This document shows positions 49,506-58,297 of a DNA stretch of 64,000 bases, one piece after another (position 1 is the stretch's first letter; every line of letters begins with the position of its first letter). Made by a program: the position numbers and the translations under genes. The DNA is from CAYNLK01 sp964398055 (lineage in GTDB: Bacteria; Chloroflexota; Anaerolineae; 4572-78; J111), in the NCBI GenBank assembly GCA_964398055.1, contig CAYNLK010000027.1:16091-80090 (forward strand), in the 5' to 3' direction. The notes below the pieces were generated by a model. It saw nothing but the letters and a program-made list of their open reading frames with translations, searched no databases and was not told the origin of the DNA.

Positions 49506-50576
49506 CTACGCCGCAATCAACGCCGGAATCGCTTCTAACCGGCTCAGGTCGGCCTCGGTGGGGACCCGGTCGGCCACGCCCAGAATCAGCCGGCCGTCGC
49601 CGCTGACCTCGACCGCGGCCTGCCGCACCGCCGCCTCGAACTTGGCCCGGTCGTGCAAATCTAATAAAAAATCCTGAGGGATGCCGCCCCACAGGGTCAC
49701 GTTTGGCCCGGCCAGCGCCCGCGCCTCGGCCAGAGAAAGGTTGCCCTGCGGCGGCCCGCAGACGCCTTCGATCACATCCACTCCGGCTTCGACCAGCGGC
49801 AGCAGCAGGTGCTTCATCGGCCCGCCCACATGGACCACCAACCGCTTGCCGTGCCGGTGAAGCAGTTCGGCCGTCTGGCGGTAGCTGCCGGCCAGGTACT
49901 CCTTGAAGGTGGCCGGGGGGATGAACTGGCCATCCAAATTATCGGGCGAGAGGACGATATCGCCGGGCAGTTTGGCCGTTTCTTGCACCAACGCCTGCAA
50001 CTTCTCCTCCAGGATGGCGTTGATCTTGGCCACAGCCGGTTCGGCCAGGAACATCAGCCCCTCGCTCCAGCCCAACAACTCGTGCAGGATATCGGAAAAG
50101 GGCCGGCGGGGGAGTTCCAGGGCCAGGATGCCGTCAGCACCCACTTCGGCCTCCAACCGGGTTAACTCGGTGGGGTCAAGCCGATAACGCCGCGCCTGGG
50201 CCAGATCCAGAGCTGCGTCCAGGTCAGCCGGACTCTTGATCGGGTATTCCGACTGCCACCAGTCGCCGTCCGGCCCCACTACCCAACGGGCAACCAGCGT
50301 CCCGTGGGAAGTCTCAGCCCGGATGACCCGCTCCTGGTTGCTCTCGGTGGTTGTAACCTCAACACCGGGCGTTTCCACCCGGAATGGCCGGGCGGGTAGC
50401 CAGACCGGCGCGCCCATCGCCCGGGCCACCTGCGGCAGCGAATAGCCCTGCCACCTGGCCGGTAAACTGTTACGCTTGCGCTGCCAGGGGTACCACAGGG
50501 TCAGGTCGGGTAGATATAATGGCTTGCCGTCTCCTCCGCCGGAAAAACGGGCCAGTAACTCGGCTTTCAGACTCAT
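49506..50576 (-). CDS. UroD-family methyltransferase-like protein
   Basis: This 356-residue TIM-barrel protein is of the uroporphyrinogen decarboxylase superfamily. It shows ILALELPRRPFSDILHELLG, LSPDNLDGQFIPPATFKEYL, RLVVHVGGPMKHLLLPLVEA and LWGGIPQDFLL. Its neighbours (HyuA-like, MetH-activation-like) indicate the corrinoid methyltransferase branch (MtaA/CmuA-like), not haem synthesis. The usual His-x-Cys-x(n)-Cys zinc site of MtaA is not obvious. It might carry methyl groups between a corrinoid protein and another acceptor. It is the third gene of a minus-strand operon. Confidence 0.8.
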   Translation of the reverse strand: MSLKAELLARFSGGGDGKPLYLPDLTLWYPWQRKRNSLPARWQGYSLPQVARAMGAPVWLPARPFRVETPGVEVTTTESNQERVIRAETSHGTLVARWVVGPDGDWWQSEYPIKSPADLDAALDLAQARRYRLDPTELTRLEAEVGADGILALELPRRPFSDILHELLGWSEGLMFLAEPAVAKINAILEEKLQALVQETAKLPGDIVLSPDNLDGQFIPPATFKEYLAGSYRQTAELLHRHGKRLVVHVGGPMKHLLLPLVEAGVDVIEGVCGPPQGNLSLAEARALAGPNVTLWGGIPQDFLLDLHDRAKFEAAVRQAAVEVSGDGRLILGVADRVPTEADLSRLEAIPALIAA

Positions 50577-50596
50577 CGGCTAAACCCCTTTCGGAA

Positions 50597-50698
50597 TAGT
50601 GATTAGTGATTAGTGATTAGTGATTAGTGATCAGTGGTCAGTGAGCAGTGATCAATATGTCTCTACTGTTCACTGCTCACTGATTACAGTTCACTATC
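50597..50698. repeat. GTGATTA heptamer array with inverted end
   Basis: AGTGATT units (about five), then AGTGATCAGTGGTCAGTGAGC, then the inverse CACTGCTCACTGATTACAG. The array reaches the stop codon of the HyuA-like gene. Confidence 0.8.
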
Positions 50699-52733
50699 AC
50701 TGCGCCAGCCCGGGCCGGCCTACGGCGGTGACGGTCAGCACGGTGCCCAGGTAGATCTCGCCGCCCCACTGCTCCCGGATTGGCGCAATCTGGTCTTCAC
50801 GCTGGACCTTGACCTCCACATGGTCAGCGCCGGCCTGGCGGGCCTGCGCCGTCACATATTCCGTCACCACCTGTTGGGCATAGGCCACCGCCTTCTCCAC
50901 CTCGCGAAAATCGCGCACGCCGGCCGGCAGGTGGGCCCGAAAGACCGTTTCCATTGTGTCGAGGGGATGAATCAACGCCCGAAACTGCTGCACCACGCCG
51001 CCGGCTACCGCGCCGACAGCATTGGCGACATCAGCATGGGGAGGGATGATCAGCTCGGTGTGCAACTGCGCGGCGGCGCGGGGGAAGTAAGCCTCCACCG
51101 GCGCGCCGATGGCCACCACCGGCTGCTTGAGGGTGAGGCGGCAATCCAGACCCGAACCGTCCGAGCCGTTCAGCGCCAGGCTCAACAACGCCAGCGCGGC
51201 CGGTTCCTGCTCCCACCTGGGCAGGACGGCTTCGTCGCCCAACACTTTGCTGACCAGCTCCATCGAGACCCGGTCCGACACGGCCTTGACCAGCCGGCGG
51301 CAGAACTCCTCCACCGCCAGACCGGCTTTCTTGGCCAGTAGCTCGGCCCCCAGCCGGGCCGCTTCACTACCTGGCTCGCCAAAGCGGCCCAGCACGTGCA
51401 GGGCATCGGTGGGGGTGAAGCCGGCCTCCAGCACCAATCGCTGGGAGCGCAGCCGGGCAATCTGGCGGCCAATCAAAAAGCGATGGCGGACCACCTCGTT
51501 AGCCAGCCAGATCAACGAGCGAGGACCGGCGGCCAACTGATCCAGCAACGCCTGGTCCTCTTCGAGCAGGGTGTGAGTCGGTTTGCGATTGGCCAACACA
51601 AATTGACCGGCGAACTCATCTTTTTGCCCCTCGATCAATTGCAGGCGCAGTTCCCGGACCACGTCAGGCGATTGTTCGGCCAGCAGACAGAGCGGCACCA
51701 CCCGCCGCGGGCCAATCTTCAGCCAATCCGGACTGGCCGGTTTCCCATTGACCTGCACCTGGCTATCGCCGCCCAATCCCACGGTATGCACATCCGCCGC
51801 CTCGACCATGGTGCGCCACTGGCCCACCTGAGCGCCTTCGGGGTTGACCCGCGGCCGGCCATCGACCAGGGCGGCAATATCGGTGGTAGTGCCGCCCATA
51901 TCGACCACCCAGACATCGCCGCGGCGAGCCAGGTGCCAGGCGCCGACCACACTGGCCGCCGGTCCCGACAAAATAGTTTCGATAGGGCGCTGCATGGCCC
52001 ACTCGGCCCGCACCAGCGAGCCATCTCCTTTGACCACCATCAGCGGGGCGTTGACACCCAAATCGGTCAGGGTATGGCGCACGGTGGCAATGAGTTCCTG
52101 CAGCAGGGGAATCAAGCGGGCGTTCAGGGTCACCGTGGTAGCCCGGCGGACCGAGTTGAGGCGGGTGGTGAGCTCGTGGCCACAGGTAACCGCCCGGGTG
52201 GTTCCATCCGGCCGGCGGGTCAACTCCTCCACCAAGGCTTTGACCCGCAGCTCATGGGCCGGGTTGCGCACGCTGAAGAAGCCGGAGACAGCAAAAGCCT
52301 CCACGTGCTCCTGGCGGGCCAGGATAGCGGCCCGGGCCGCGGCCTCATCCAGCGGCTCGACTTCGTCGCCCATGCCGTTGTGGCCGCCCCGAATGTAAAC
52401 GACTTCATGGGTGACCAGATCACGTTCAAAACCGTGCAGCCGGATCAACTCCTCATCGTAGCCGATGAGCAGCAAGCAAACCGGGCTGCCCTGCCCTTCG
52501 ACGATGGCGTTAGTGGCCAGGGTGGTCGATAGGGCGACCATGTCCACCTCGGCCGGGGAAAAGGTCCGCCCGTTCCGGGCAAAGACGGCCTGCACCGCCT
52601 TGCCGATGCCGATGGACAGGTCGCGGCGGGTGGTCAACGATTTGGCTCCGGCCAACACCTCGCCGCTGGTATGGTCGACCAGCACGGCGTCGGTGTAGGT
52701 GCCGCCGGTATCAATGCCTAAGGCAATGGTCAT
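50697..52733 (-). CDS. hydantoinase/oxoprolinase (HyuA) family protein
   Basis: This 678-residue ASKHA-fold protein has phosphate-1 loop ALGIDTGGTYTDAVL, N-terminal ALSTTLATNAIVEGQG, and phosphate-2 loop VWVVDMGGTTTDIAAL. Later come LSGPAASVVGAWHLA and HTVGLGGDSQVQ. Classical members cleave hydantoins or 5-oxoproline with ATP. Members next to MetH-activation-like and UroD-like genes in anaerobes are thought to support corrinoid methyl transfer, perhaps as ATP-driven activators. It lies between those two genes here. Fold certain; reaction uncertain. Confidence 0.85.
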   Translation of the reverse strand: MTIALGIDTGGTYTDAVLVDHTSGEVLAGAKSLTTRRDLSIGIGKAVQAVFARNGRTFSPAEVDMVALSTTLATNAIVEGQGSPVCLLLIGYDEELIRLHGFERDLVTHEVVYIRGGHNGMGDEVEPLDEAAARAAILARQEHVEAFAVSGFFSVRNPAHELRVKALVEELTRRPDGTTRAVTCGHELTTRLNSVRRATTVTLNARLIPLLQELIATVRHTLTDLGVNAPLMVVKGDGSLVRAEWAMQRPIETILSGPAASVVGAWHLARRGDVWVVDMGGTTTDIAALVDGRPRVNPEGAQVGQWRTMVEAADVHTVGLGGDSQVQVNGKPASPDWLKIGPRRVVPLCLLAEQSPDVVRELRLQLIEGQKDEFAGQFVLANRKPTHTLLEEDQALLDQLAAGPRSLIWLANEVVRHRFLIGRQIARLRSQRLVLEAGFTPTDALHVLGRFGEPGSEAARLGAELLAKKAGLAVEEFCRRLVKAVSDRVSMELVSKVLGDEAVLPRWEQEPAALALLSLALNGSDGSGLDCRLTLKQPVVAIGAPVEAYFPRAAAQLHTELIIPPHADVANAVGAVAGGVVQQFRALIHPLDTMETVFRAHLPAGVRDFREVEKAVAYAQQVVTEYVTAQARQAGADHVEVKVQREDQIAPIREQWGGEIYLGTVLTVTAVGRPGLAQ

Positions 52734-52746
52734 ACGGCGTTCTCCT

Positions 52747-52808
52747 GTCAGTTATCAGTTATCAGTGGCCAGTGGTCAGTGGGACTGATTACTGCTCACT
52801 GATTACTA
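52747..52808. repeat. heptamer array between HyuA-like and MetH-activation-like genes
   Basis: GTTATCA, GTTATCA, GTGGCCA and GTGGTCA units are followed by GACTGATTACTGCTCACTGATTAC in inverse sense. It abuts the stop of the MetH-activation-like gene. Confidence 0.75.
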
Positions 52809-53507
52809 TCAAGTCGGGGCCGGGCAATACTTGCGCTCGTACAGCGACTCATCATAGGGTGCCCGGCGGTTGGGGCAGTTCTCCATCGGGCAAAGCTGGC
52901 AGCTTTGAAAAGTCTCTGCGGTGGGGAATTGGATGCCGGAGACAGATTTGGTGGGCGTCATCAACATGCTGTCCAGTAGTTTCACACCGATGGCTGCGGA
53001 CGACTCGCCCAGCAAGTCGAACATGGCTTTCTGCTGTTTGATCGGCCAGTCGGCCAGCGAGCCGGGGTGCATGTTGGAGGTGTGGCCGGGTCGGAAACGC
53101 TCCTCGATATCCCGGTTCATCGCCTCAATGGCGGCGCGTAGGGCCGCCTCGGCAATGGCGTCGGCGTAGAAATTGTAGAGCATATCGTCGATGGATTTGA
53201 CCCAGGCGTCGAGCTCAACTCCACCAGTCGCCACAAACAAAAAGACTCGGTTCGCCTGCTCCAGGTTGACCCGCAGGATCCGACTGGTCAGGGTGACGCC
53301 ATCAATGACCACGTAATTGTCGCCTTTGGCGGCGATGGGCAGTATTTTGTAGAAGGCTTTAGGGCGGGCAATCGCCTCGGCCTCGCCGACCAGGGCCATG
53401 AATTTGTCCACATAGCTGCTACCCGGCTTTAGCCGCAGCTTTTCGGTTAAAAGAGGAATATCGGCTTGAAAACTAATTTGATCCAAGATAAATTCGGTTT
53501 GGGCCAT
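52809..53507 (-). CDS. MetH activation domain-like protein with Cys cluster
   Basis: This is a 232-residue protein resembling the vitamin B12-dependent methionine synthase activation domain. It includes VFLFVATGGVELDAWVKS and a long helical part DAIAEAALRAAIEAMNRDIE. HTSNMHPGSLADW-PIKQQ matches the SAM-binding R-x-S-P/Y region of such stand-alone domains. The C-terminus adds CQLCPMENCPNRRAPY, likely an iron-sulfur or zinc site. Stand-alone versions reactivate or bind corrinoid proteins. It is the first gene of the operon, just after a good promoter. No corrinoid-binding protein is encoded beside it. Confidence 0.85.
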   Translation of the reverse strand: MAQTEFILDQISFQADIPLLTEKLRLKPGSSYVDKFMALVGEAEAIARPKAFYKILPIAAKGDNYVVIDGVTLTSRILRVNLEQANRVFLFVATGGVELDAWVKSIDDMLYNFYADAIAEAALRAAIEAMNRDIEERFRPGHTSNMHPGSLADWPIKQQKAMFDLLGESSAAIGVKLLDSMLMTPTKSVSGIQFPTAETFQSCQLCPMENCPNRRAPYDESLYERKYCPAPT

Positions 53508-53539
53508 AGTAGATCATCCTATCGGCAAGTTTGCGGGCT

Positions 53540-53568
53540 ATTATGCCTTAGCCGGGGCAGGTTGGCAA
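53540..53568 (-). promoter_or_regulatory. promoter of the corrinoid-related operon
   Basis: On the minus strand TTGCCA (53563-53568), a 17-base spacer and CATAAT (53540-53545) lie about 35 bases upstream of the MetH-activation-like gene. The rest of the gap up to 53750 shows nothing further. Confidence 0.6.
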
Positions 53569-53750
53569 GAGACCAGGACACCAAAAAAGGCTCTGACTCA
53601 AACCGGTGCAGGGCCGTGGTGTATTTAAGCTTGCTGATTAGCTTGGCTGTTCCTGAGAAATAATTCTGCCACTATCCGTGTTGCGCATCAAAACCTTTAC
53701 GCAGCACGTAACACGCAATAAATTTAGGAGGATATACTTTCTGGAATATC

Positions 53751-54779
53751 TTAATAAGTTCGTTGGAACGTTACCTCATAAGCGTAGTGGCCACGGCAAA
53801 GTTGATTGTGACTCTTGCGCTCGAGGCAGTCATTGATATCGCGGCAGTAGTTAGCTTCGACCAGCCACTCGTTGGGAATATCCTCGTCCCAAGAGCTGAG
53901 TTTGGCCGTAACGTCGCTGGTAACGGGCGAGCCATCCGGGTTTTTGGTCACATGGAGGGAGTAGCCGTTTTTCCAGAGGTCATACTCCAGTTTACCCGGC
54001 CCCTTCTCGCCGGTGACGTGGGGCGGCACGGCATTGAAGGTGTCTTCCACCGTGACCCCATCGAGAGGATTGCCATTGACATCCATCACGGTCACAAAAA
54101 TCTGGTGCCAGCCGGGGCAACTATTGTATTCAGGGTTACGCAGCATATGGGCATTGACCAAGACGTAATCAACCGGCGGTTTGGTTGGTTCGGGGGTTGC
54201 GGTTGGTTCGGGCGTATTCGTCGGAGGGCCGAGGGTGGGCGGCGGCAACGGGGTATCGGTGGGCGGCACGGCGGTGTCAGTTGGGGCAGGCAGGGGGGTA
54301 GGGGTGTCGGTGGGCGGCACGAGCGTTGGCGGGTCGATGGGTAAGGGGGTGATGGTCGGGGTCGGCGACAGCGTTGGGGTCGGTAGAGGCGTCGGCGTGG
54401 CCAGGGCAGCCACCATCGACGGCGTTGTCGCGCCCAGAGCGTCGGCTAATAGAAATAGGTTCTGCGTATCGACATCGTCCGGGCCGCGCTGCTCCTGAAT
54501 GTACCGGTCGATCATGAAAGAGATGTACTGGCCCTTATTGGGCAATTTGAGCGCATCGAGCCGGGCCTGGGCCGCAGCCAGGTCGCCGCTGGCGGCAAAA
54601 TCGGCGGCAATATTGAGGATTTCAGCTTCAACGGCGGCCTGGTCGAGGTTGCTATTGGCGTTTACGGCAGAAGTTATACCAAAACCGATCACTACGGCGG
54701 CCACGGCCATAGCCAGGCAAAAGAGCGGCACCACAATGATGACTATCACTAACAAAATTTTGGCTTTTGAATTGGTCAT
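53751..54779 (-). CDS. membrane-anchored protein with Pro/Thr linker and C-terminal Cys-containing domain
   Basis: This 342-residue protein has an N-terminal membrane anchor (LLVIVIIVVPLFCLAMAVAAV). A short helical domain follows (about 40-125), with a TPTPLPTPTLSPTP-type linker (about 130-200). The C-terminal domain starts DYVLVNAHMLRNPEYNSCPG, then WHQIFVTVMDVNGNPLDGV, with YDLWKNGYSLHVTKNPDGSP later. The C-terminal part has the transthyretin-like or Ig-like beta pattern of Carboxypeptidase-regulatory folds. It is a paralogue of the next gene upstream. Secreted or surface exposed is likely; binding partner unknown. Confidence 0.75.
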   Translation of the reverse strand: MTNSKAKILLVIVIIVVPLFCLAMAVAAVVIGFGITSAVNANSNLDQAAVEAEILNIAADFAASGDLAAAQARLDALKLPNKGQYISFMIDRYIQEQRGPDDVDTQNLFLLADALGATTPSMVAALATPTPLPTPTLSPTPTITPLPIDPPTLVPPTDTPTPLPAPTDTAVPPTDTPLPPPTLGPPTNTPEPTATPEPTKPPVDYVLVNAHMLRNPEYNSCPGWHQIFVTVMDVNGNPLDGVTVEDTFNAVPPHVTGEKGPGKLEYDLWKNGYSLHVTKNPDGSPVTSDVTAKLSSWDEDIPNEWLVEANYCRDINDCLERKSHNQLCRGHYAYEVTFQRTY

Positions 54780-54799
54780 ATCAGTTACTCTGCATTTCT

Positions 54800-54850
54800 C
54801 AGTGGGTGGTAATCAGTGATCAGTAAGCAGTGATCAGTGATCACTGCTTA
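54800..54850. repeat. AATCAGTGATCAGT heptamer array with inverse end
   Basis: AATCAGT, GATCAGT, AAGCAGT, GATCAGT and GATCACTGCTTAC form a hairpin between the two paralogues. It reaches the stop of the upstream paralogue. Confidence 0.75.
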
Positions 54851-55954
54851 CCAGGCCCGTTGAAAAGTCACTTCCCAGGAATAGTGTCCCCAGCAGAGGG
54901 AGTTGTTGCCTTGGCCAAAGACGCCGCTGTTCCACAGCACCCGGCAGGTCCCTTCGTCGGGGCAGTAACCGGCCTCCATCAACCGGGGGATACCGATTTC
55001 CCAATCGTTAGAACTTAATAATTCGGTGATCTGGCTGGTAACAGGCCGGCCGGCCGTAGGATCACTTTTTACATAAATTTTGTACCCATTTTTGTAGAGG
55101 TCATACTCGGCCAGGCCGGGCTTGTCGTCGCCTTTGTGACCGGTAACCGGGCCGGGATTGACCGCGCCCCACTCGTCGGCTAGTTCAATCCCGTTGAGGG
55201 GATTGCCGGCCGCATCCACGACCGTCACAAAAATATTGTGCATCCCAATACAGCCGCCATTCTCATCTTTGCTGAGAAGCCGCTGTTTGGTGATGAAGAA
55301 ATCGACCTCCGGAGTAGGGGTAGCGGTCGGCTCCGGGGTGTCGGTGGGGGGGGCTGGGGTATTGGTAGGCAGGATCGCCGTTGGCTCAGGGATGTCGGTG
55401 GCGGTTGGCGCTTCTGTCGGCTCAACTTGCTCAACCGCGGCCGCGGCGACCGCCTCGGGCACCACCAGGGTATTGGTAGGGGTGGGAGTCGGCGGCGGCG
55501 TATCGGTGGGTATGGCCGTTTCCGTGGGGGTCGGCGTGGCGGTTGAGATGTAAAGAATCATCGACACGGTGCTGACGCCCAGGGCTTCGGCCAGGCGCAC
55601 GACATTCTCGATCTCCTGATCGACCGGGCCGCGATTGGTGCGGATCATTCGCTCGGCCACCAGCGAGACATACTGGGCTTTATTGGGTACCTTTAACGGT
55701 TCCAGCAATTCCCTGGCCCGCTCCACATCACCGTATTCGGCAAAGTCGGCTGCGGCCATGATAACGATCTGATCTGTCTCGGCTTCGGGTAACTCAGAGA
55801 TTCTGGCGTTGACAAATCGGGTGGGGAACAGATACCAGGCAATCAATAGGCCAACCAACAGCGCCAGCAAGCAGCCAAGGGGAGTTACAGACAGGAGGAT
55901 CAATAAGCGGCGGTCAATTCCTGAGCTACGTTTTTTCCGTCTTGCTCTACCCAT
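54848..55954 (-). CDS. paralogue of the preceding membrane-anchored protein
   Basis: This 368-residue protein has the same layout as its neighbour. A basic N-terminus and membrane anchor come first, then a helical part with ADFAEYGDVERARELLEPLK, a TPTPT linker and a C-terminal domain. That domain includes ENGGCIGMHNIFVTVVDAAG, YDLYKNGYKIYVKSDPTAGR and CWGHYSWEVTFQRAW. The neighbour ends CRGHYAYEVTFQRTY, showing a common ancestor. Both keep paired cysteines. The helical part resembles a TPR-like wear unit. Function unknown; probably a surface-binding protein. Confidence 0.75.
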   Translation of the reverse strand: MGRARRKKRSSGIDRRLLILLSVTPLGCLLALLVGLLIAWYLFPTRFVNARISELPEAETDQIVIMAAADFAEYGDVERARELLEPLKVPNKAQYVSLVAERMIRTNRGPVDQEIENVVRLAEALGVSTVSMILYISTATPTPTETAIPTDTPPPTPTPTNTLVVPEAVAAAAVEQVEPTEAPTATDIPEPTAILPTNTPAPPTDTPEPTATPTPEVDFFITKQRLLSKDENGGCIGMHNIFVTVVDAAGNPLNGIELADEWGAVNPGPVTGHKGDDKPGLAEYDLYKNGYKIYVKSDPTAGRPVTSQITELLSSNDWEIGIPRLMEAGYCPDEGTCRVLWNSGVFGQGNNSLCWGHYSWEVTFQRAW

Positions 55955-56117
55955 AAAATGCTATGCGGTCATTTCCGGGTTTCTGATTTAATTCAAACCC
56001 TGATTCAAAACGAAAGGCCGCTTCCCGGTCAACTTGCGCATCTGAGAAGTGGCCCCACCGGTTTTGATGCACGAAAAGAGAAATCGTCCTGGCACATCAC
56101 TATAAAAAGTGTTATAA

Positions 56118-56200
56118 TGCCGGAGGTGGGAATCGAACCCACAAGAGCTAAGCTCACACGATTTTGAGTCGTGCGCGTCTGCCAGTTCCGCCACTCCGGC
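56118..56200 (-). tRNA. tRNA-Leu (anticodon CAA)
   Basis: An 83-base cloverleaf is read on the minus strand. The acceptor GCCGGAG pairs CTCCGGC with discriminator A. The anticodon stem CACGA/TCGTG encloses CTCAAAA (anticodon CAA, codon UUG). A long variable arm TGAGCTTAGCTCTTG and T-loop GGTTCGAATCC are typical of class II tRNA-Leu. The terminal CCA is not encoded. Confidence 0.95.
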
Positions 56201-56320
56201 GGGCTGCTTTTTGTTGCTCAAAAGAGAGTTCCTGTTGAAGCAACTTTAAGCGGCATAAAGTATAAACGATGTGACCTTATACGTCAAATTGCCTAGGCCA
56301 AGTGGAGCGCCACCGCAAAA

Positions 56321-56929
56321 GTGTCCAACCTGATGGATGAGGCTCAAACAATCAAAGCTGCCCAGCAAGGTAATCTGGGGGCTTTTAACCAGTTGGTGAT
56401 GACCTACCAGGGCACCGCCTATAATGTGGCCTTTCGCCTGATGGGGGAGGGGGAGGCCGCCGCCGACGCCTGTCAGGAGGCGTTCCTGAAAGCCTATCAG
56501 TCCCTCAACCAATACCGGGGCGGCTCTTTCAAGAGCTGGCTGATGCGCATTGTCACCAACACTTGCTACGATCAACTCCGCTATAGAAGCCGGCGGCCGG
56601 CCAACTCCCTGGAAGATATGATTGAAAATCCAACCCTGGAAAGCGTTAAGCTGGTCAACGGCAGTGAACGGCCCGAAGAGCGGGTGCTGCGGGCAGAGCT
56701 TAACAGCCTGCTTCAGCTTGGCCTGGGCCGCCTGCCCGAAGATCAACGCCTGGTGCTGGTGTTGAGCGACGTGCAGGGCTTTTCGTATCAAGAGATTGCC
56801 GAGGTCATCGATCAACCACTCGGCACGGTGAAATCGCGCCTGAGCCGGGCCAGGCGGCGACTGCGCGATTTTCTTTTAGAGCAGCAGGAACTATTGCCGA
56901 GTCAATACCGTCTTAAATATGAGTTGTAA
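56321..56929 (+). CDS. ECF-type RNA polymerase sigma factor
   Basis: This 202-residue sigma-70 family factor has region 2 (AFNQLVMTYQGTAYNVAFRL, then DACQEAFLKAYQSLNQYRGG and SFKSWLMRIVTNTCYDQLR). A region 4 helix-turn-helix follows (LPEDQRLVLVLSDVQGFSYQ, EIAEVIDQPLGTVKSRLSRA). Regions 1 and 3 are absent, as in ECF factors. The start GTG at 56321 or ATG at 56333 are both possible. It is followed 103 bases later by an anti-sigma-like membrane protein, the standard pairing. Confidence 0.92.
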   Translation: MSNLMDEAQTIKAAQQGNLGAFNQLVMTYQGTAYNVAFRLMGEGEAAADACQEAFLKAYQSLNQYRGGSFKSWLMRIVTNTCYDQLRYRSRRPANSLEDMIENPTLESVKLVNGSERPEERVLRAELNSLLQLGLGRLPEDQRLVLVLSDVQGFSYQEIAEVIDQPLGTVKSRLSRARRRLRDFLLEQQELLPSQYRLKYEL

Positions 56930-56930
56930 G

Positions 56931-56983
56931 TGATGAGATTGGGAGATTGGGGGATAAAAAATCTCAATCACCACATCTCATCG
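56931..56983. repeat. inverted repeat between sigma and anti-sigma genes
   Basis: GATGAGATTGGGAGATTGGG is returned as AATCTCAATCACCACATCTCATC. It is a degenerate member of the 7-nt-periodic family. Confidence 0.6.
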
Positions 56984-57032
56984 TCCAAGGCCGGAGTGAG
57001 TTATTTTTGAACGATTCGAGAAGGTAGTTGGG

Positions 57033-58220
57033 ATGATGGTCAACGACCACCACCGTCAGCCGAATATCGAAGCGGTTCGCGAGCTGCTGTCGCCCTATCT
57101 GGATGGCGAGGTAACCACCGAGGAACGCGCCCTGGTTGAGGCGGCCCTGGCTGCTTCCGTCGAGTTGCGCGAAGATCTGGCTACGCTACGCCAAACAGTG
57201 GCGCTCCTGGCCGAACTGCCGCCGGTAGCCGCGCCGCGGCCGTTTACCTTAACGGCCGCCGATGTGCCGGTCCCAATCCCCACTTCTCGCCGGATCTGGG
57301 GATTGCCGGCCTGGCTGGCCGGTTGGGCCATGGCCGCCGCCAGCCTGATTTGCGTCCTGGCCATCGGCGGGGCGTTGTTCACCCTGCAATTTCGGAGCGG
57401 CAGCCCGGCGGCCGAGATCGCCCGTATGCAAGATTCGGCTGTGCCGCAAGCGGCCGCGCCTCAACCAGCACCCTTGGCCGCCACCGAAGAAGCGGCGGCC
57501 CAGCCAGAGGCAGAGCTGGCTCCGGCCGAACCGGCGGCTGAAGAAAAGATGATGCTGGCCGAACCAGCCGAGGCCCTGGCCCAGAAAGAAGCCGACGTGG
57601 TCGAAGAGCCTCAGAAGTTGGTCGCCGACGAGACTCCCGAGGAGATGGTCTCGATGGCCGGCGAGAGCGAGGAAGTAACCGAGGGTCAACGGCAGCTTGA
57701 AAGCGTCGCCGAGAGTGCTCCGGTCGAGCAGGAGGCCGCCGGCGCGGCCCTGGCCCCAACCCCCTCACCCATGCCCACCGTTGCGGCGTTAGAAGCGCCG
57801 GCCCCTATCCAGCCGGCCGCACCGGCTGAAGAGGCCGCAGCCGCGCTGGCCGAGGAACCAGCTAGCGCGCCCCCTCCGGCCGCGGCCGAAGCGCGACAAG
57901 CGGAAGCGGATTTAGCCGCCCCGGAAGAAGCGCCCCTTTCAGCTCAAGACGAATTTCTGGCTACGGCTGAACCTCAGCCAACCGCAACTTTCACGCCGAC
58001 ATCTACCCCCTCTATAGTAGTTCAGGTTACACCTTCACCTTCACCTTCACCTTCACCTTCCCCACCCCTCCCCTCACCCACGCCAGCTACGAGTCCGGAT
58101 AAAACCGGTTTGGGCCTCAGCAAAACCTCGCTGACCTTCCTCGCCGGTTTGGTTGTGCTTGGTGGCCTGGTTTTACTCGGGCTGGCGATCTGGCTGCGCC
58201 GCCAAAAACAACAAAACTGA
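57033..58220 (+). CDS. putative membrane anti-sigma factor with long acidic/Pro-rich region
   Basis: This 395-residue protein has an N-terminal anti-sigma-type helical domain (about 5-60: AVRELLSPYLDGEVTTEERA, LREDLATLRQTVALL). It lacks the His/Cys zinc ligands of ZAS factors. A membrane helix at about 88-112 follows. A 240-residue Ala/Glu/Pro/Thr-rich stretch precedes a second helix (LAGLVVLGGLVLLGLAIWLR) near the C-terminus. A hexamer CTTCAC repeat (58030-58060) encodes SPSPSPSP. The partner sigma gene lies directly upstream. Function as an anti-sigma is inferred from order and topology. Confidence 0.8.
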   Translation: MMVNDHHRQPNIEAVRELLSPYLDGEVTTEERALVEAALAASVELREDLATLRQTVALLAELPPVAAPRPFTLTAADVPVPIPTSRRIWGLPAWLAGWAMAAASLICVLAIGGALFTLQFRSGSPAAEIARMQDSAVPQAAAPQPAPLAATEEAAAQPEAELAPAEPAAEEKMMLAEPAEALAQKEADVVEEPQKLVADETPEEMVSMAGESEEVTEGQRQLESVAESAPVEQEAAGAALAPTPSPMPTVAALEAPAPIQPAAPAEEAAAALAEEPASAPPPAAAEARQAEADLAAPEEAPLSAQDEFLATAEPQPTATFTPTSTPSIVVQVTPSPSPSPSPSPPLPSPTPATSPDKTGLGLSKTSLTFLAGLVVLGGLVLLGLAIWLRRQKQQN

Positions 58221-58297
58221 GATTTTGTCAATTGGGCCAAATACCGTTACAATTGACCTGTTACCTACCTTAAGCTCAAATTCTCACAAGGCATTCC

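Noticed and set aside
49506..50576. Haem-pathway uroporphyrinogen decarboxylase (hemE)
   Set aside because: Gene context is corrinoid related, and the segments seen fit the methyltransferase branch of the superfamily better than HemE.
57033..58220. LPxTG-like sorting signal at the C-terminus of the anti-sigma-like protein
   Set aside because: There is a hydrophobic helix and basic tail but no LPxTG-type motif. It is not called a sortase substrate.
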